Shown: positions 7,908 to 16,744 of the stretch, in pieces | How positions within the stretch are numbered: the first letter of the stretch is position 1 | Layout: the number at the start of each line of letters is the position of its first letter | Program-made: the position numbers and the translations under genes | Origin: Polyangiaceae bacterium | GTDB taxonomy: Bacteria > Myxococcota_A > Polyangia > Polyangiales > Polyangiaceae | Length of the DNA stretch: 46,167 nucleotides | Assembly: GCA_025453595.1 (NCBI GenBank) | Contig: JALOQB010000005.1 | Span: 1-46,167, forward strand | Direction of reading: 5' to 3' | The notes under the pieces: model-generated | Seen by the model: the letters and a program-made list of their open reading frames with translations, nothing else | Told to the model about the DNA's origin: nothing | The model's database searches: none

Positions 7908-9512
7908 TCAGCGCACAGGCTCGGGGGCGATGAGCTGACGGTAGGCAGGGAGGGTGAGAAATTCCTCGAAGGAGTCGGCCACGGAGAGCCGCTCGAAGAG
8001 GGCAGTGGCCCGGGGGAAATGGCCGGAGGCGAAGCGCGTCTCGCCGACCTCGCGGCGTACCCGCTGCATCTCCTCGGCGATCAGGCGGGCGAGCAGCTCA
8101 CGGGTGACACGCTGGCCGTCGGCGAGGGTGACCCCGTGGTGGAGCCACTGCCACACCTGGGCGCGGGAGATCTCGGCGGTCGCGGCGTCTTCCATCAGGT
8201 TGTAGATGGGCACGCAGCCCTGGCCGCCGAGCCAGGCCTCGATGTACTGGACGCCGACGCGGATGTTGTGGCGCAGGCCCTCCTCGGTGCGGGTCCCCTC
8301 GATGGGGCGGAGGAGATCGACCTCGGTGATGCGCTCGTCGCGGCGGCGCTCGATCTGGTGAGGCCCGCTCATGTGGGCGTCGAAGATCTCGCGGGCGGTG
8401 GCGACGAGGCCAGGGTGGGCCACCCAGGTGCCGTCGTGGCCGTCCCGCACCTCGCGGAGCTTGTCCGCCCGGACCTTCGCCATCGCCGCCTCGTTGGCCT
8501 CCGGATCGTTCTTGATCGGGATCTGCGCCGCCATGCCGCCCATCGCGTGGACCCCGCGGCGGTGGCACGTCTCGATCAGCAGCAGCGAGTAGGCCCGCAG
8601 AAACCCCTTGTCCATCGAGACCTGCCCCCGGTCCGGGAGCACGTAGGCCCCGTGGGAGCGCAGCTTCTTGATGTAGCTGAAGATGTAATCCCAGCGGCCG
8701 CAGTTGAGGCCCGCCGAGTGATCGCGCAGCTCGTACAGGATCTCATCCATCTCGAAGGCCGCGGTGAGCGTCTCGATGAGGACCGTGGCCTTGATCGTCC
8801 CCACCGGGAGGCCGAGGGCCTCCTGGGAGGCCACGAACACGTCGTTCCAGAGCCGCGCTTCGAGGTGATTCTCGAGCTTGGGCAGGTAGAAGTAGGGGCC
8901 CGCACCCCGGTCGAGGAGCTCGCGGGCGTTGTGGAAGAAATACAGCCCGAAGTCGACCAGCCCCCCCGGGGCCACCTCGCCGTCGACCCGCAGGTGCGCC
9001 TCGTCCAGGTGCCACCCGCGCGGGCGCACCAGCAGCGTCGCCACCCGCTCCTGCAGCGCGTAGCTCTTCTGCTCGGTCTCGTACCGGATGGTCCGCCGCA
9101 CCGCGTCCATCAGGTTCACCTGCCCCTGGATCTGGTTGTCCCAGGTCGGCGAGGAGGAGTCCTCGAAGTCGGCCATGAACAGGTTCGCCCCCGAATTCAG
9201 GGCGTTGATGATCATCTTGCGATCCACCGGGCCGGTGATCTCGACGCGCCGCTCGCTCAGCGCCGGAGGCAGCGGGGCCACCCGCCAGTCCCCCTCGCGG
9301 ATCGCCCGCGTCTCCGGTAGAAAAACCGGCAACTCGCCCTGATCCAGCCGCGCTTGCCGCGCCACCCGCGCCCCCAGCAGCTCGCGCCGGCGGGGCCCGA
9401 AGCGGCGCACCAGCCCCGCGACGAAGGCCAGCGCCTCCGTCGTCAACACACGCTCGAAGCCCGGCTTCACCGGCCCCTCAAGCTCGACCCCTGGCGGACG
9501 TTGCAACGACAT
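7908..9512 (-). CDS. aceB: Malate synthase A
   Basis: A 534-residue malate synthase, condensing glyoxylate with acetyl-CoA to give malate. Typical A-type blocks are present: [73 protein letters not shown] and GGMAAQIPI. The frame is open to 9656, but the upstream part lies in the control region; the ATG at 9512 gives the normal length ([13 protein letters not shown]). The 15-bp dyad GTTGCA-N3-TGCAAC begins six bases upstream of this start, a strong place for regulation. It forms an aceBA operon and is divergent from the RamB/ScfR-like regulator. Confidence 0.95.
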   Translation of the reverse strand: MSLQRPPGVELEGPVKPGFERVLTTEALAFVAGLVRRFGPRRRELLGARVARQARLDQGELPVFLPETRAIREGDWRVAPLPPALSERRVEITGPVDRKMIINALNSGANLFMADFEDSSSPTWDNQIQGQVNLMDAVRRTIRYETEQKSYALQERVATLLVRPRGWHLDEAHLRVDGEVAPGGLVDFGLYFFHNARELLDRGAGPYFYLPKLENHLEARLWNDVFVASQEALGLPVGTIKATVLIETLTAAFEMDEILYELRDHSAGLNCGRWDYIFSYIKKLRSHGAYVLPDRGQVSMDKGFLRAYSLLLIETCHRRGVHAMGGMAAQIPIKNDPEANEAAMAKVRADKLREVRDGHDGTWVAHPGLVATAREIFDAHMSGPHQIERRRDERITEVDLLRPIEGTRTEEGLRHNIRVGVQYIEAWLGGQGCVPIYNLMEDAATAEISRAQVWQWLHHGVTLADGQRVTRELLARLIAEEMQRVRREVGETRFASGHFPRATALFERLSVADSFEEFLTLPAYRQLIAPEPVR

Positions 9513-9517
9513 GACGC

Positions 9518-9532
9518 GTTGCAGCTTGCAAC
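9518..9532. promoter_or_regulatory. GTTGCA-N3-TGCAAC dyad upstream of aceB
   Basis: A perfect 6-bp inverted repeat with a three-base spacer, six bases from the aceB start codon. A further GTTGCAA lies at 9500-9506, just inside aceB. RamB of corynebacteria is known to bind TTTGCAAA-like boxes near aceA/aceB; this dyad shares the TTGCAA/TGCAA core, so it is a plausible binding site of the divergent regulator. That link is inference. Confidence 0.4.
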
Positions 9533-9590
9533 CCGTAGTGAACTCGGTCAAGTTCTCATGACAACCTGTTTTGCAGCCATTGTTGCCGCA

Positions 9591-9629
9591 TTTACAGGGC
9601 AAGTCTGTAAACCTGTAAATACTGTAAAT
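9591..9629. promoter_or_regulatory. CTGTAAA repeat cluster upstream of the regulator
   Basis: TTTACAG (9591-9597) faces CTGTAAA (9605-9611), which is followed by two further direct copies (9613-9619 and 9622-9628). Copy starts are 8 and 9 bases apart. The last copy overlaps the TAAATC hexamer (9625-9630) that starts 11 bases before the ATG at 9636. Bound protein would block this promoter, so autoregulation is likely. Confidence 0.5.
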
Positions 9630-9635
9630 CGCGTC

Positions 9636-11099
9636 ATGAAGGACCCCTCCCCACATCGCCCCTCCTCCGAGGCTGTCCCGGTGCGTTTTGGCGCCAAATT
9701 GCGGACGTTGCGCCGCAACGCGGGGCTGAGCCAGGCGTACGTGGCCCAGCAGCTCGACATCTCGGCGAGCTACCTGAACCTGATCGAGAACAACCGGAGG
9801 CCGCTGCCAGCGCCCCTGCTGATCAAGGTGGCGCAGCTTTTTCAGGTCGACCTGCGCGCGTTTGCGCCGGACGAAGACGCCCGGCTGCTGGGGGATCTGT
9901 ACGAGGCCTTCTCGGACTCGATGTTCGAGGAGGACCGGCTCAACAGCGGCGAGGTTCGGGAGCTGGTGGGGGCGAGCCCGGGGTGTGCGCGTGCGGTGCT
10001 GAAGCTCTACCGTGCGTACCAGGAGGCGCGGGCCTCGGCGGAGATGCTGGCGTCACGGCTGGCGGACGGGGATGGGGTCGAGGTGCGAGCGCTGATCCCC
10101 TCGGAGGAGGTGAGCGAGCTGGTGCAGCGCCACATGAACCATTTCCCGGGGCTGGAGCGGGGTGCCGAGGCGCTCTGGCGCGAGGCCAGGCTGGACGAGG
10201 ATGACCTCTACCCGGGGCTGGTGCGCTACCTGGAGCGGGGGCTCGGGGTACAGGTACGTGTGGCACGGCGCGGGGATGCGGAGGGGATGCTGCGGCGCTA
10301 CGATGCGGAGCGGCGCATCCTCACCCTGTCCGAGCTGCTGCCCACCCGCAGCCGCAACTTCCAGCTCGCCGCCCAGATCGGCCTGATGACGCAGCGGCAG
10401 GAGCTCGACGAGGTGCTGCGCGACGAACGTTTGAGCTCCGATGAATCCAGGAGCCTGGCGCGGATCGCGCTGGCCAACTACTTCGCCGGCGCGGTGCTGA
10501 TGCCCTACGAGATGTTCCTGAGGGCAGCGCGGGGGGAGCGCTACGACATCGACGTGCTGGGGCGGCGGTTCCGGGTGGGGTTCGAGCAGGTGTGCCACCG
10601 GCTGACGACGATGCGGAGGCCGGGGCAGGAGGGGGTCCCTTTTCATATGATCCGGATCGACGTCGCGGGGAACATCTCCAAGCGCTTCAGCGCCTCGGGG
10701 ATCCACTTCGCGCGATTCAGCGGCGCCTGCCCGCGCTGGAACATCTTCGCGGCCTTCCTCACCCCGGGGATGATCCGGATCCAGGTCTCTCGCATGCCGG
10801 ACGGGGCCTCTTATTTCTGCATCGCGCGCACGATCCAGCGGGACAGCGGGGGGTACCACGCGCAGCATCCGATCATGGCCATCGGCCTCGGGTGTCAGGC
10901 GCAGTTTGCCCGGGAGCTGATCTATTCAGACGGGGTCGATCTGAAGGACCCGACCACGGCGATCCCGGTGGGGGTGACCTGCCGGATGTGCGAGCGAGAC
11001 GACTGCGAGCAGCGGGCCTTCCCGTCGCTGCGGCACCCGCTGCGGGTGGACGAGAACGTGCGTCGCCTCTCGATGTACTCGTCCGGCGGATCGCGCTGA
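9636..11099 (+). CDS. RamB/ScfR-type XRE regulator of acyl metabolism
   Basis: 487 residues in three parts: an N-terminal XRE helix-turn-helix (about 12-70; LRTLRRNAGLSQAYVAQQLD, SASYLNLIENNRR), an ImmA/IrrE-like domain (about 200-330), and a C-terminal DUF2083 domain ending in CRMCERDDCEQRAFP. This is the architecture of RamB, MsrR and ScfR, which sense short-chain acyl-CoA or acetate supply and control glyoxylate and propionate genes. The HExxH protease motif is not present: the equivalent helix reads NFQLAAQIGLM, so the domain is probably a non-catalytic sensor, as usual in this family. It is divergent from aceB across 123 bases of repeats. The ATG at 9636 has no ribosome-binding site but fits a leaderless transcript. 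Confidence 0.88.
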   Translation: MKDPSPHRPSSEAVPVRFGAKLRTLRRNAGLSQAYVAQQLDISASYLNLIENNRRPLPAPLLIKVAQLFQVDLRAFAPDEDARLLGDLYEAFSDSMFEEDRLNSGEVRELVGASPGCARAVLKLYRAYQEARASAEMLASRLADGDGVEVRALIPSEEVSELVQRHMNHFPGLERGAEALWREARLDEDDLYPGLVRYLERGLGVQVRVARRGDAEGMLRRYDAERRILTLSELLPTRSRNFQLAAQIGLMTQRQELDEVLRDERLSSDESRSLARIALANYFAGAVLMPYEMFLRAARGERYDIDVLGRRFRVGFEQVCHRLTTMRRPGQEGVPFHMIRIDVAGNISKRFSASGIHFARFSGACPRWNIFAAFLTPGMIRIQVSRMPDGASYFCIARTIQRDSGGYHAQHPIMAIGLGCQAQFARELIYSDGVDLKDPTTAIPVGVTCRMCERDDCEQRAFPSLRHPLRVDENVRRLSMYSSGGSR

Positions 11100-11100
11100 G

Positions 11101-12258
11101 TCAGCGGGGGGGGGCGGGGCGCGGGGCGCACTCGAGGCGAGGGACGGTCAGGGGCACCTGCATCGAGGCGGCCCCCAGCAGCAGCGGAGAGGACAGGGAG
11201 CAATTCTGCTCGGCCGGCGGGGCTTCCCGCTGGATCTGGGCGGACGCATCCTGGGGGGTGAGGCCGCCGAGGCGCGCGCAGCCCACGGCGAGGATGGAGC
11301 GACGGGCCGCGTCGATCCCGTTGACCTGCTGCTCCGGGGGGAAGAACAGGCGACGCCGCGACTGACCGGCGCACTCAACGCGCAGGAACTGGTGGGTCAC
11401 CTCGTCGTCGAGGACCAGGCCGGCGCTGGTGTTGTGGAGCAGCATGCGGGGGCCGCGGGCGTCGCCGTCGAGGGTGCAGGGGATGGGTACGAGGAAAGGG
11501 CTCTCCAGGATCAGATCGACGCGGCCGTCCCCGTCGACGTCGGCGATCGCGTCGACCCCCTGGAGCGAATTCCTGTCGATGGGCAGCTTGAACTCTTTCA
11601 TGTCGCGGCCCTGCATCTTCAGCACCTTGCGGTGGTGCCAGGCGTCTTCTCCTCCGCCGTGGTACCCGGAGCGCTCGAGCAGCACCTCGAAGCGACCGTC
11701 CCCGTCGAGGTCGAAGGAGGCCAGCACCGCGGCCCCCTCCCGGACCCCCTCGGGGAGCTGGCCGAAAGGACCTCCCAGGCTGGTGGGGCTGACCTTGCCG
11801 TCCGCGGCGATCCGCACAAGCTGAAATTCCCCCAAGAGATTCCCCTCTCTCCGCGAGAACGTGGAGACTTCCAGCAACCAGGCCCCGGCGGCGTCCTGCT
11901 CGCAGCGGGCGATCCCGGGCCAGGCCCCTTCGAGCCAGGTCCAGGCGTCCGCGCCGACGCGCTGCACCCTGCGCATCGACGCCTCACGAAGCTTCTCGCA
12001 GGCGGCCAGGGCGGCCGCGGGGGCCCGGGTGGGCGGCGGGGCGGCGGTGTTCACCGCAGGACAGGCCGGCAGCGGACTGGACGAGGAGGACAGGGGCGGC
12101 GGGAACAGCGGCGCCGAGGAGGCCGCGAGCGCCGGGGCGGAGGCGGCCGGGGCGGAGGCGGCCGGGGCAGAGGCGGCCGGGGCAGGCGGCGGCGCAGCGG
12201 GGGAGCAGGCCAGCGGCACCGCCGCGAGCACGGTGGACAGGGTGCGCGAGGAGATCAT
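11101..12258 (-). CDS. Lipoprotein with DxDGDG repeats
   Basis: 385 residues. A signal peptide ends in the lipobox VPLAC (C18), followed by an Ala/Pro/Ser-rich spacer to about residue 80 with repeated APAAS units. The folded part contains two Ca-binding-type motifs of the VCBS/FG-GAP class (FDLDGDGRFEVLLE and DVDGDGRVDLILE) as in beta-propeller proteins, but only two are present. Probably outer-membrane anchored; ligand unknown. Its stop codon is one base from that of the convergent regulator, and the two stops form CGCTGA-G-TCAGCG. A TACCTT hexamer starts 18 bases upstream of the ATG. Confidence 0.7.
   Translation of the reverse strand: MISSRTLSTVLAAVPLACSPAAPPPAPAASAPAASAPAASAPALAASSAPLFPPPLSSSSSPLPACPAVNTAAPPPTRAPAAALAACEKLREASMRRVQRVGADAWTWLEGAWPGIARCEQDAAGAWLLEVSTFSRREGNLLGEFQLVRIAADGKVSPTSLGGPFGQLPEGVREGAAVLASFDLDGDGRFEVLLERSGYHGGGEDAWHHRKVLKMQGRDMKEFKLPIDRNSLQGVDAIADVDGDGRVDLILESPFLVPIPCTLDGDARGPRMLLHNTSAGLVLDDEVTHQFLRVECAGQSRRRLFFPPEQQVNGIDAARRSILAVGCARLGGLTPQDASAQIQREAPPAEQNCSLSSPLLLGAASMQVPLTVPRLECAPRPAPPR
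12131..12184. repeat. 15-bp tandem repeat in lipoprotein linker
   Basis: Unit GCCGGGGCGGAGGCG, three copies with one change plus part of a fourth. On the minus strand it encodes APAAS repeats of the spacer after the lipidated cysteine. Confidence 0.85.
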
Positions 12259-12270
12259 GGACAGGGAAGC

Positions 12271-12276
12271 AAGGTA
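12271..12276 (-). promoter_or_regulatory. Candidate -10 element of the VCBS-like lipoprotein gene
   Basis: GGTACCTT on the minus strand; TACCTT starts 18 bases before the ATG at 12258. Confidence 0.3.
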
Positions 12277-12331
12277 CCCCAGATCGCCGCGAGGGCGATT
12301 CGAGGAACCAACGCGCGAGGGTGGTGGGTGT

Positions 12332-12337
12332 TAAGGT
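12332..12337 (+). promoter_or_regulatory. Candidate -10 element of the epimerase gene
   Basis: GTTAAGGT gives TAAGGT starting 13 bases before the ATG at 12345. The same AAGGTGG could act as a close Shine-Dalgarno sequence, so either reading is possible. Confidence 0.3.
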
Positions 12338-12344
12338 GGGGCGT

Positions 12345-13367
12345 ATGGAGCAGCAGAGGGTGGCCATCACCGGGGTCGGTGGGTTCATCGGGCGGCGCCT
12401 CGCGGAGCGCCTGCAGCAGCGCGGGGCCCGGGTGATCGGCCTGGAGCTCTCGAAGACCGCCGCCCTGGAGGCGGAGCGGTGCTGCGAGCGCGTCCTCGTG
12501 GGCGAGATCAACGACCAGGAAGCGCTGCGGGCGCTCTGCGAGGGGGCCACCGCGGTGATCCACACCGCGGCGATCGTCGCGGAGCAGGGGGATCGGGCGC
12601 TGTTTCAGCGGGTCAACGTCGAGGGGACACGCCAGGTCGCCGAGGTGGCCCGGGCGTCCGGGGTGCGACGGATGCTCCACGTCAGCTCGGTCATGGTCTA
12701 CGGCTTTTCATTCCCCGATCAGGTGGGGGAAGATGGCCCTCTTCGCGGGGAAGGGAACCCTTACAGCGAGACCAAGATCGAGAGCGAGCGGGTCGCCTGG
12801 TCCGCCGGGCGCGCAGGTCAGTTCGAGGTCGTCGTCGCTCGCCCCGGGGATGTGTATGGCCCGCGCAGCATCCCCTGGGTGGTACGCCCCCTCACGCTGA
12901 TGAAACAAGGCCTCTTTGTCATCCCCTCGGGGGGTCAGGGGCGCATCAACCACGTCCATATCGACAACCTGGTGGACGGGATGTTGCTCTGCCTGGAGCG
13001 GGGGCGCGCGGGGCACGCCTACAACCTGTCGGACGGGGTCTCGGCGTCCGTGGAGGATTACTTCCTCCGGCTCGCCCGGCTGCTCGGTCAGCGACGGATC
13101 CGCTCGCTCCCGGCGCCGCTGCTGAAGCGCTCCTTCGCGCTGCTGGCCCGCGGAGCGCGCTGGCTCGGCAAGACACCGCCGGCCTACCCGGAGGCGGTCG
13201 ACTACCTGCTCCGTCCGGGGACCTACTCGATCGAGGCCGCGCGGGCCCTCGGCTACCGCCCTCGCCTCCTGCTCGACGAGGGCATGGCCGAGGTGGAGCG
13301 GTGGCTCGCGCAGGAGGGCTTGCCCGGGATCAGGCCGGGACCCCCAGGGTCGCGCGGACCTGCGTGA
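12345..13367 (+). CDS. NAD-dependent epimerase/dehydratase
   Basis: A 340-residue extended short-chain dehydrogenase. The cofactor motif is TGVGGFIG (9-16). The catalytic pair is Y139-x3-K143 (YSETK) with S113/S114 in HVSSVMVYG. A 3beta-HSD/epimerase-like segment (VARPGDVYGPRS) follows. Substrate specificity cannot be assigned; sugar-nucleotide, sterol-like and dihydroflavonol-like substrates are all known in this group. The ATG at 12345 is chosen over the upstream in-frame GTG because the Rossmann motif then starts at the usual distance. The 3' end overlaps the convergent TerB-Coq4 gene by 38 bases. Confidence 0.87.
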   Translation: MEQQRVAITGVGGFIGRRLAERLQQRGARVIGLELSKTAALEAERCCERVLVGEINDQEALRALCEGATAVIHTAAIVAEQGDRALFQRVNVEGTRQVAEVARASGVRRMLHVSSVMVYGFSFPDQVGEDGPLRGEGNPYSETKIESERVAWSAGRAGQFEVVVARPGDVYGPRSIPWVVRPLTLMKQGLFVIPSGGQGRINHVHIDNLVDGMLLCLERGRAGHAYNLSDGVSASVEDYFLRLARLLGQRRIRSLPAPLLKRSFALLARGARWLGKTPPAYPEAVDYLLRPGTYSIEAARALGYRPRLLLDEGMAEVERWLAQEGLPGIRPGPPGSRGPA

Positions 13368-14268
13368 GGGGGCGAGAGAAATGGGGCCAGGGGTCCCAGC
13401 CCAGGGAGAGATCAGTGTTCATCGCCATGCCACGCTCCAGGGCGCGGTAGACCAGATCCGGGCGAAAATGCCCCTTCCCTCCCATGGAGTAGGGCGACAC
13501 CCGCAGTCCCAGGTGAAACTGGAGCGCGATGGTGAAGAGCCAGAAGAAGGGGTCCTCGCGCTTGAACCCGGCGATGAAGCTCACCACCTGCACCTCCCCG
13601 TCGGGGTCGACGCCGTAGCCCCCCAGCACGTGGGCGAGGTCGTGCCACAGGCCGCTCTCGGGGACCGCGTGGGCCTCGCCCGGCAGCGGGAGCCCGTTGT
13701 TCACGAGAAATTCCCAGTAGGTACGCCCGAAGGTGCCCGCGGGGAGCTTGCCCAGATCGTTGAAGCGGCGTGCGCGCTCCGGGTCCTCGACGAGCCCGAG
13801 CAGGGGGCCCACGATGCGCCAGATCCCCAGAAACCCCTCGCGCTCCAGCACGCGCTCGACATCCATGCGGGCCGACCCGCGGCGAGCGAGCCCCAGCCAG
13901 GCGCGGGTCGTCCGCCCTTCCGCCAGCAAGCGCAGGCTCTGGACCCGGGGCTCCTCGATGGCAAGAGCGCGAGCAAATGACTCGACCACCGCGGCCTCCC
14001 GGGGGGACACGTGCTCGTCGGCCATGGCCGTGAGCATCATCAGCTGGAGCACCCGCTCCCGCGCCTGCTCCCCGTGGAGCGCCGCGGCCACCTCCTCCGG
14101 GCTCCAGGGTCGCTCCTCCCCCGGAGCCAGCTCGACGCCGAGGGCCCGGGCGGAAGCCTCGATCCAGCGGCGTTCGCCGGGGGTGATCGGCAGGTCAGCC
14201 TCGGCCACCGCCCACAGCGCGCCCAGGGCCGCCGGGCCTTCTTCCGCTCGCAAGGCAAGTCGCTCCAT
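13330..14268 (-). CDS. TerB-like/Coq4-like fusion protein
   Basis: 312 residues. The N-terminal ~130 are helical and acidic and resemble TerB-type domains (VLQLMMLTAMADEHVSPREA, VVESFARALAI). The C-terminal half resembles Coq4: LPAGTFGRTYWEFL and the zinc motif HDxxH-x11-E, here H209, D210, H213 and E225 (LWHDLAHVLGGYG). Coq4 organises or acts in ubiquinone biosynthesis in mitochondria and some bacteria; a role in quinone metabolism or membrane stress here is inference. The frame is open to 14484, but the ATG at 14268 has a TACCCT hexamer 15 bases upstream with TTACCT 17 bases further up. No other ubiquinone genes are nearby. Confidence 0.72.
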   Translation of the reverse strand: MERLALRAEEGPAALGALWAVAEADLPITPGERRWIEASARALGVELAPGEERPWSPEEVAAALHGEQARERVLQLMMLTAMADEHVSPREAAVVESFARALAIEEPRVQSLRLLAEGRTTRAWLGLARRGSARMDVERVLEREGFLGIWRIVGPLLGLVEDPERARRFNDLGKLPAGTFGRTYWEFLVNNGLPLPGEAHAVPESGLWHDLAHVLGGYGVDPDGEVQVVSFIAGFKREDPFFWLFTIALQFHLGLRVSPYSMGGKGHFRPDLVYRALERGMAMNTDLSLGWDPWPHFSRPLTQVRATLGVPA

Positions 14269-14277
14269 CGCCGCCCG

Positions 14278-14283
14278 AGGGTA
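14278..14283 (-). promoter_or_regulatory. Candidate -10 element of the TerB-Coq4 gene
   Basis: GCTACCCT on the minus strand; TACCCT starts 15 bases before the ATG at 14268. TTACCT lies 17 bases upstream as a possible -35. Confidence 0.45.
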
Positions 14284-14354
14284 GCGCCGCCGGGCGCCGG
14301 AGGTAACCTGGGTAAAGCTTGCGCCCCGGAAGGCGCGGTTCACCCGGAACCTGT

Positions 14355-15079
14355 ATGGAAAATCCTCACAGCAACTGGCCCCCGGAGGAGGAGGCGCGTG
14401 ACCCCGGCACGCCGGCGCTCCGGCTGGCGGAGCTGGCGAGGCACGAGGACCGGGGGGTGCGGGAGGAAGTCGCCCGCAACCCATCGACGCCGGTGGAGGC
14501 GCTGGAGGGGCTGGCGGAGGAGCATGCGGAGGCGCTCCTGGAGAACCCGACCGTGCCGCTGGTGTTGCTGGCGGATCCAGGGTGGCTGCGGGGGCTACCG
14601 ATCCAGGTGACCGAGGCGCTGCTGCGATCCGAGGGCGTGGAGGAGGCGTGGGTCGAGAGCGTGAAGACGCGCCCGAGGGCGCTGGAGTGCGCCGTACGGC
14701 TGGGGCGCCGCGCCATCGTCGAGCGCTGGGCGAGGGACGAGGACGTGCTGCGGGTCCAGGATCGATCGCCGCTTTTCTACGCGGTGGAGCACGACCAGGA
14801 CGACATGCTGCTGCTGCTGCTGAGCCTGGGGCACTCGCCGCTGGTCACCCGGGATTACTACGCGGACGGCGGCGTCCATCTGCTGACGCTGCTGGACGAG
14901 GCCTACGTCTGGAAGAAGCCAGGGTGCCTCCGGGTGATCCTGGAGACCGGCGCGTACCCGATGGAACGGATCCGCACGCTGCTGTCCTACAACCAGGATA
15001 CGGAGCGAGAACTGGCCGAGCTGCTGCGGGAGGCGAGGAGCAAGAAAGAGCGCTCGATGGAGGGTAAAAAGTTACCTGA
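14355..15079 (+). CDS. LRV/ankyrin-like repeat protein, 3' end uncertain
   Basis: The N-terminus has variant leucine-rich or HEAT-like repeats (ELARHEDRGVREEVARNPST, LAEEHAEALLENPTVPLVLL), followed by an ankyrin-like block (DRSPLFYAVEHDQDDMLLLL; LRVILETGAYP). Likely a cytosolic protein-binding scaffold. The start ATG at 14355 follows a weak GGA. As written, the frame has no stop until 15737 and would cover about 580 bases of the next kinase gene out of frame. Coding bias fades after about 15050 (TTA and AAA codons). One extra A in the A5 run at 15066-15070 would give a stop at 15077-15079; removing one A would give a stop at 15130. The end shown is therefore an interpretation, and a real overlap cannot be excluded. 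Confidence 0.6.
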
Positions 15080-15165
15080 AGCCACGCGAAAGCGCGCGGA
15101 AATGGAGGTTCGTGGGCAGGACGAACGGGTGAGACAGGAGGAGGTGACAGGGAGCGGTGGCCCGG

Positions 15166-16653
15166 ATGCCTTGCGGCGTGGCGCGGCTTGCAGCAGACCT
15201 GAAGCAAGTGACCACGACAGCCCTCGACCCGGGGAATCGCCCCGGCCAGGATGCAGAGAGCGCGACCTCGCAGCCCAGGGGGAGGGTGGGCCAGACGCTG
15301 GCCGAGCGGTTCGTGCTGACGCGCCAGCTCGGCAAGGGCGGCATGGCGACGGTGTACGAGGCGCAGCACCGCAATGGGAAGCGGGTGGCCATCAAGATCC
15401 TGCACCCGGAGCTGGTCCACAACGAGGAGATCCTGGGTCGTTTTCTCCGGGAAGGGTACGCGGCCAACGCGGTGAAGCACCCCGGGGTGGTGTCGGCGCT
15501 GGACGATGGGATCACCGAGGACGGGCTGCCGTACATGGTGCTCGAGTTCCTGGAGGGCGAGAGCCTGGAGGATCGGCTGGAGCGGCTCGGCGCACCGCTG
15601 GAGCTGCCGGACGTGCTATCGATCGCGGTGGCGGTGCTGAACGTCCTGGAGGCGGCCCACAGCCGCACCATCGTCCATCGCGATCTGAAGCCGGACAACC
15701 TGTTCTTGACGGTCGATGGGGAGGTAAAAGTCCTTGATTTTGGCATCGCCCGGGTCGCCGACCTGGGGCTTCCATCGACCACACGGACCGGCATCGCGAT
15801 GGGGACGGCGACGTTCATGCCGCGCGAGCAAGCCCACGGGGATCTCAAGCGCCTCGACGCCAGGGCAGACCTGTGGGCCCTGGGCGCGACGCTCTTCTAC
15901 GCCCTCACCTGCCGGTACCTCTTCGAGGCGACCACGCCGGTCGAGTTTCTGGCCAAGCTCATCACCAGCGATCCCAGGCCCATCGGCCAGGTGCTGCCCT
16001 CGCTGCCGGGGCCCATCGCCGCGGTGATCGACCGGGCCCTGCAGCACGATCTGGCGCGTCGCTGGAGCTCCGCGGTCGAGATGAAGCAGGCGCTGCTGGC
16101 GGCGGCGGCAGACGCTGGCATCGCCATCCCCCCCTCGCCTTCCCCCTGCGGGTACGTGGCGCCGACCGCCCCCCGGATCCAGGTGGCGGCGGCGCTGCCC
16201 TCGCTGCGGCGCCCCTTGCCTTCGCGCCCGGAAGGGCCCGAGGCGCCCACCCAGATCGCGGCACCGGCGCCCGCCCCCAGGCCGTCCGGCCCCCTGCCCG
16301 CGGAGGCAGAGCCAGCCGCCCCCGCCCGGCCCGCCCAGAGCCCGGCCTTGCTGGGCGTCGCGGCGCTCCTGTGCCTGACCCTCGGCGCCGTCGCAGCCCT
16401 CTGGTTCCAGGGGCGCGATCGGCCCGCCCTGGTGGCGGTGGCGCAGGCTACCCCCAGCGTCAGCGCAGCCCTGCCTGTGACCTCGGCGCTCCCGGCACCG
16501 ACGCCCTCGGCTCCGATGGCCAGCGCCTCCGCGGTGACCTCCGCACTGCCCAGGCCCTCCCCGGCGACGCCACCGGCCGCTCGACCTCGCTCCACCCCTC
16601 CAGGCCCGCCTCGATCCCAGGGGGGCACCGACCTCGGCTCGGCCAGGCAGTGA
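15166..16653 (+). CDS. Membrane Ser/Thr protein kinase (first of pair)
   Basis: 495 residues with a Hanks-type kinase domain (about 48-315): glycine loop GKGGMA (57-61), K77 in VAIK, E96, catalytic HRDLKPDN (171-178) and DFG (191-193). The activation-segment APE motif is altered to MPREQ, with R220 in place of Pro. A Pro/Ala-rich segment leads to one membrane helix (GVAALLCLTLGAVAALWF, about 393-410) and a short Ala/Pro/Ser-rich tail probably outside the inner membrane. A GTG at 15157 is an alternative start; GGGAG and AGGAGG lie upstream of both. It is a close paralogue of the kinase at 17830. The target is unknown; the preceding repeat protein is a candidate partner by position. Confidence 0.9.
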   Translation: MPCGVARLAADLKQVTTTALDPGNRPGQDAESATSQPRGRVGQTLAERFVLTRQLGKGGMATVYEAQHRNGKRVAIKILHPELVHNEEILGRFLREGYAANAVKHPGVVSALDDGITEDGLPYMVLEFLEGESLEDRLERLGAPLELPDVLSIAVAVLNVLEAAHSRTIVHRDLKPDNLFLTVDGEVKVLDFGIARVADLGLPSTTRTGIAMGTATFMPREQAHGDLKRLDARADLWALGATLFYALTCRYLFEATTPVEFLAKLITSDPRPIGQVLPSLPGPIAAVIDRALQHDLARRWSSAVEMKQALLAAAADAGIAIPPSPSPCGYVAPTAPRIQVAAALPSLRRPLPSRPEGPEAPTQIAAPAPAPRPSGPLPAEAEPAAPARPAQSPALLGVAALLCLTLGAVAALWFQGRDRPALVAVAQATPSVSAALPVTSALPAPTPSAPMASASAVTSALPRPSPATPPAARPRSTPPGPPRSQGGTDLGSARQ

Positions 16654-16667
16654 CACGACCGCCCTCC

Positions 16668-16736
16668 GGTGCACCTCGTACGTGTGATTTGTGACCCCAC
16701 CTCGGAGGGTGGTCACACGGTGCGGATTGGTGCACC
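16668..16736. promoter_or_regulatory. Dyad region upstream of the TPR-type gene
   Basis: GGTGCACC occurs twice (16668-16675 and 16729-16736), flanking an imperfect inverted repeat with outer GTGACC (16691-16696) and GGTCAC (16711-16716) arms. It lies between a kinase stop codon and the next start. No -10-like hexamer is visible, so an operator or a weak terminator are both possible. Confidence 0.25.
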
Positions 16737-16744
16737 CTTGCCCG

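Noticed and set aside
11090-11110. Terminator hairpin between convergent genes
   Set aside because: CGCTGA-G-TCAGCG is just two facing stop codons; the loop is too short and there is no T-tract.
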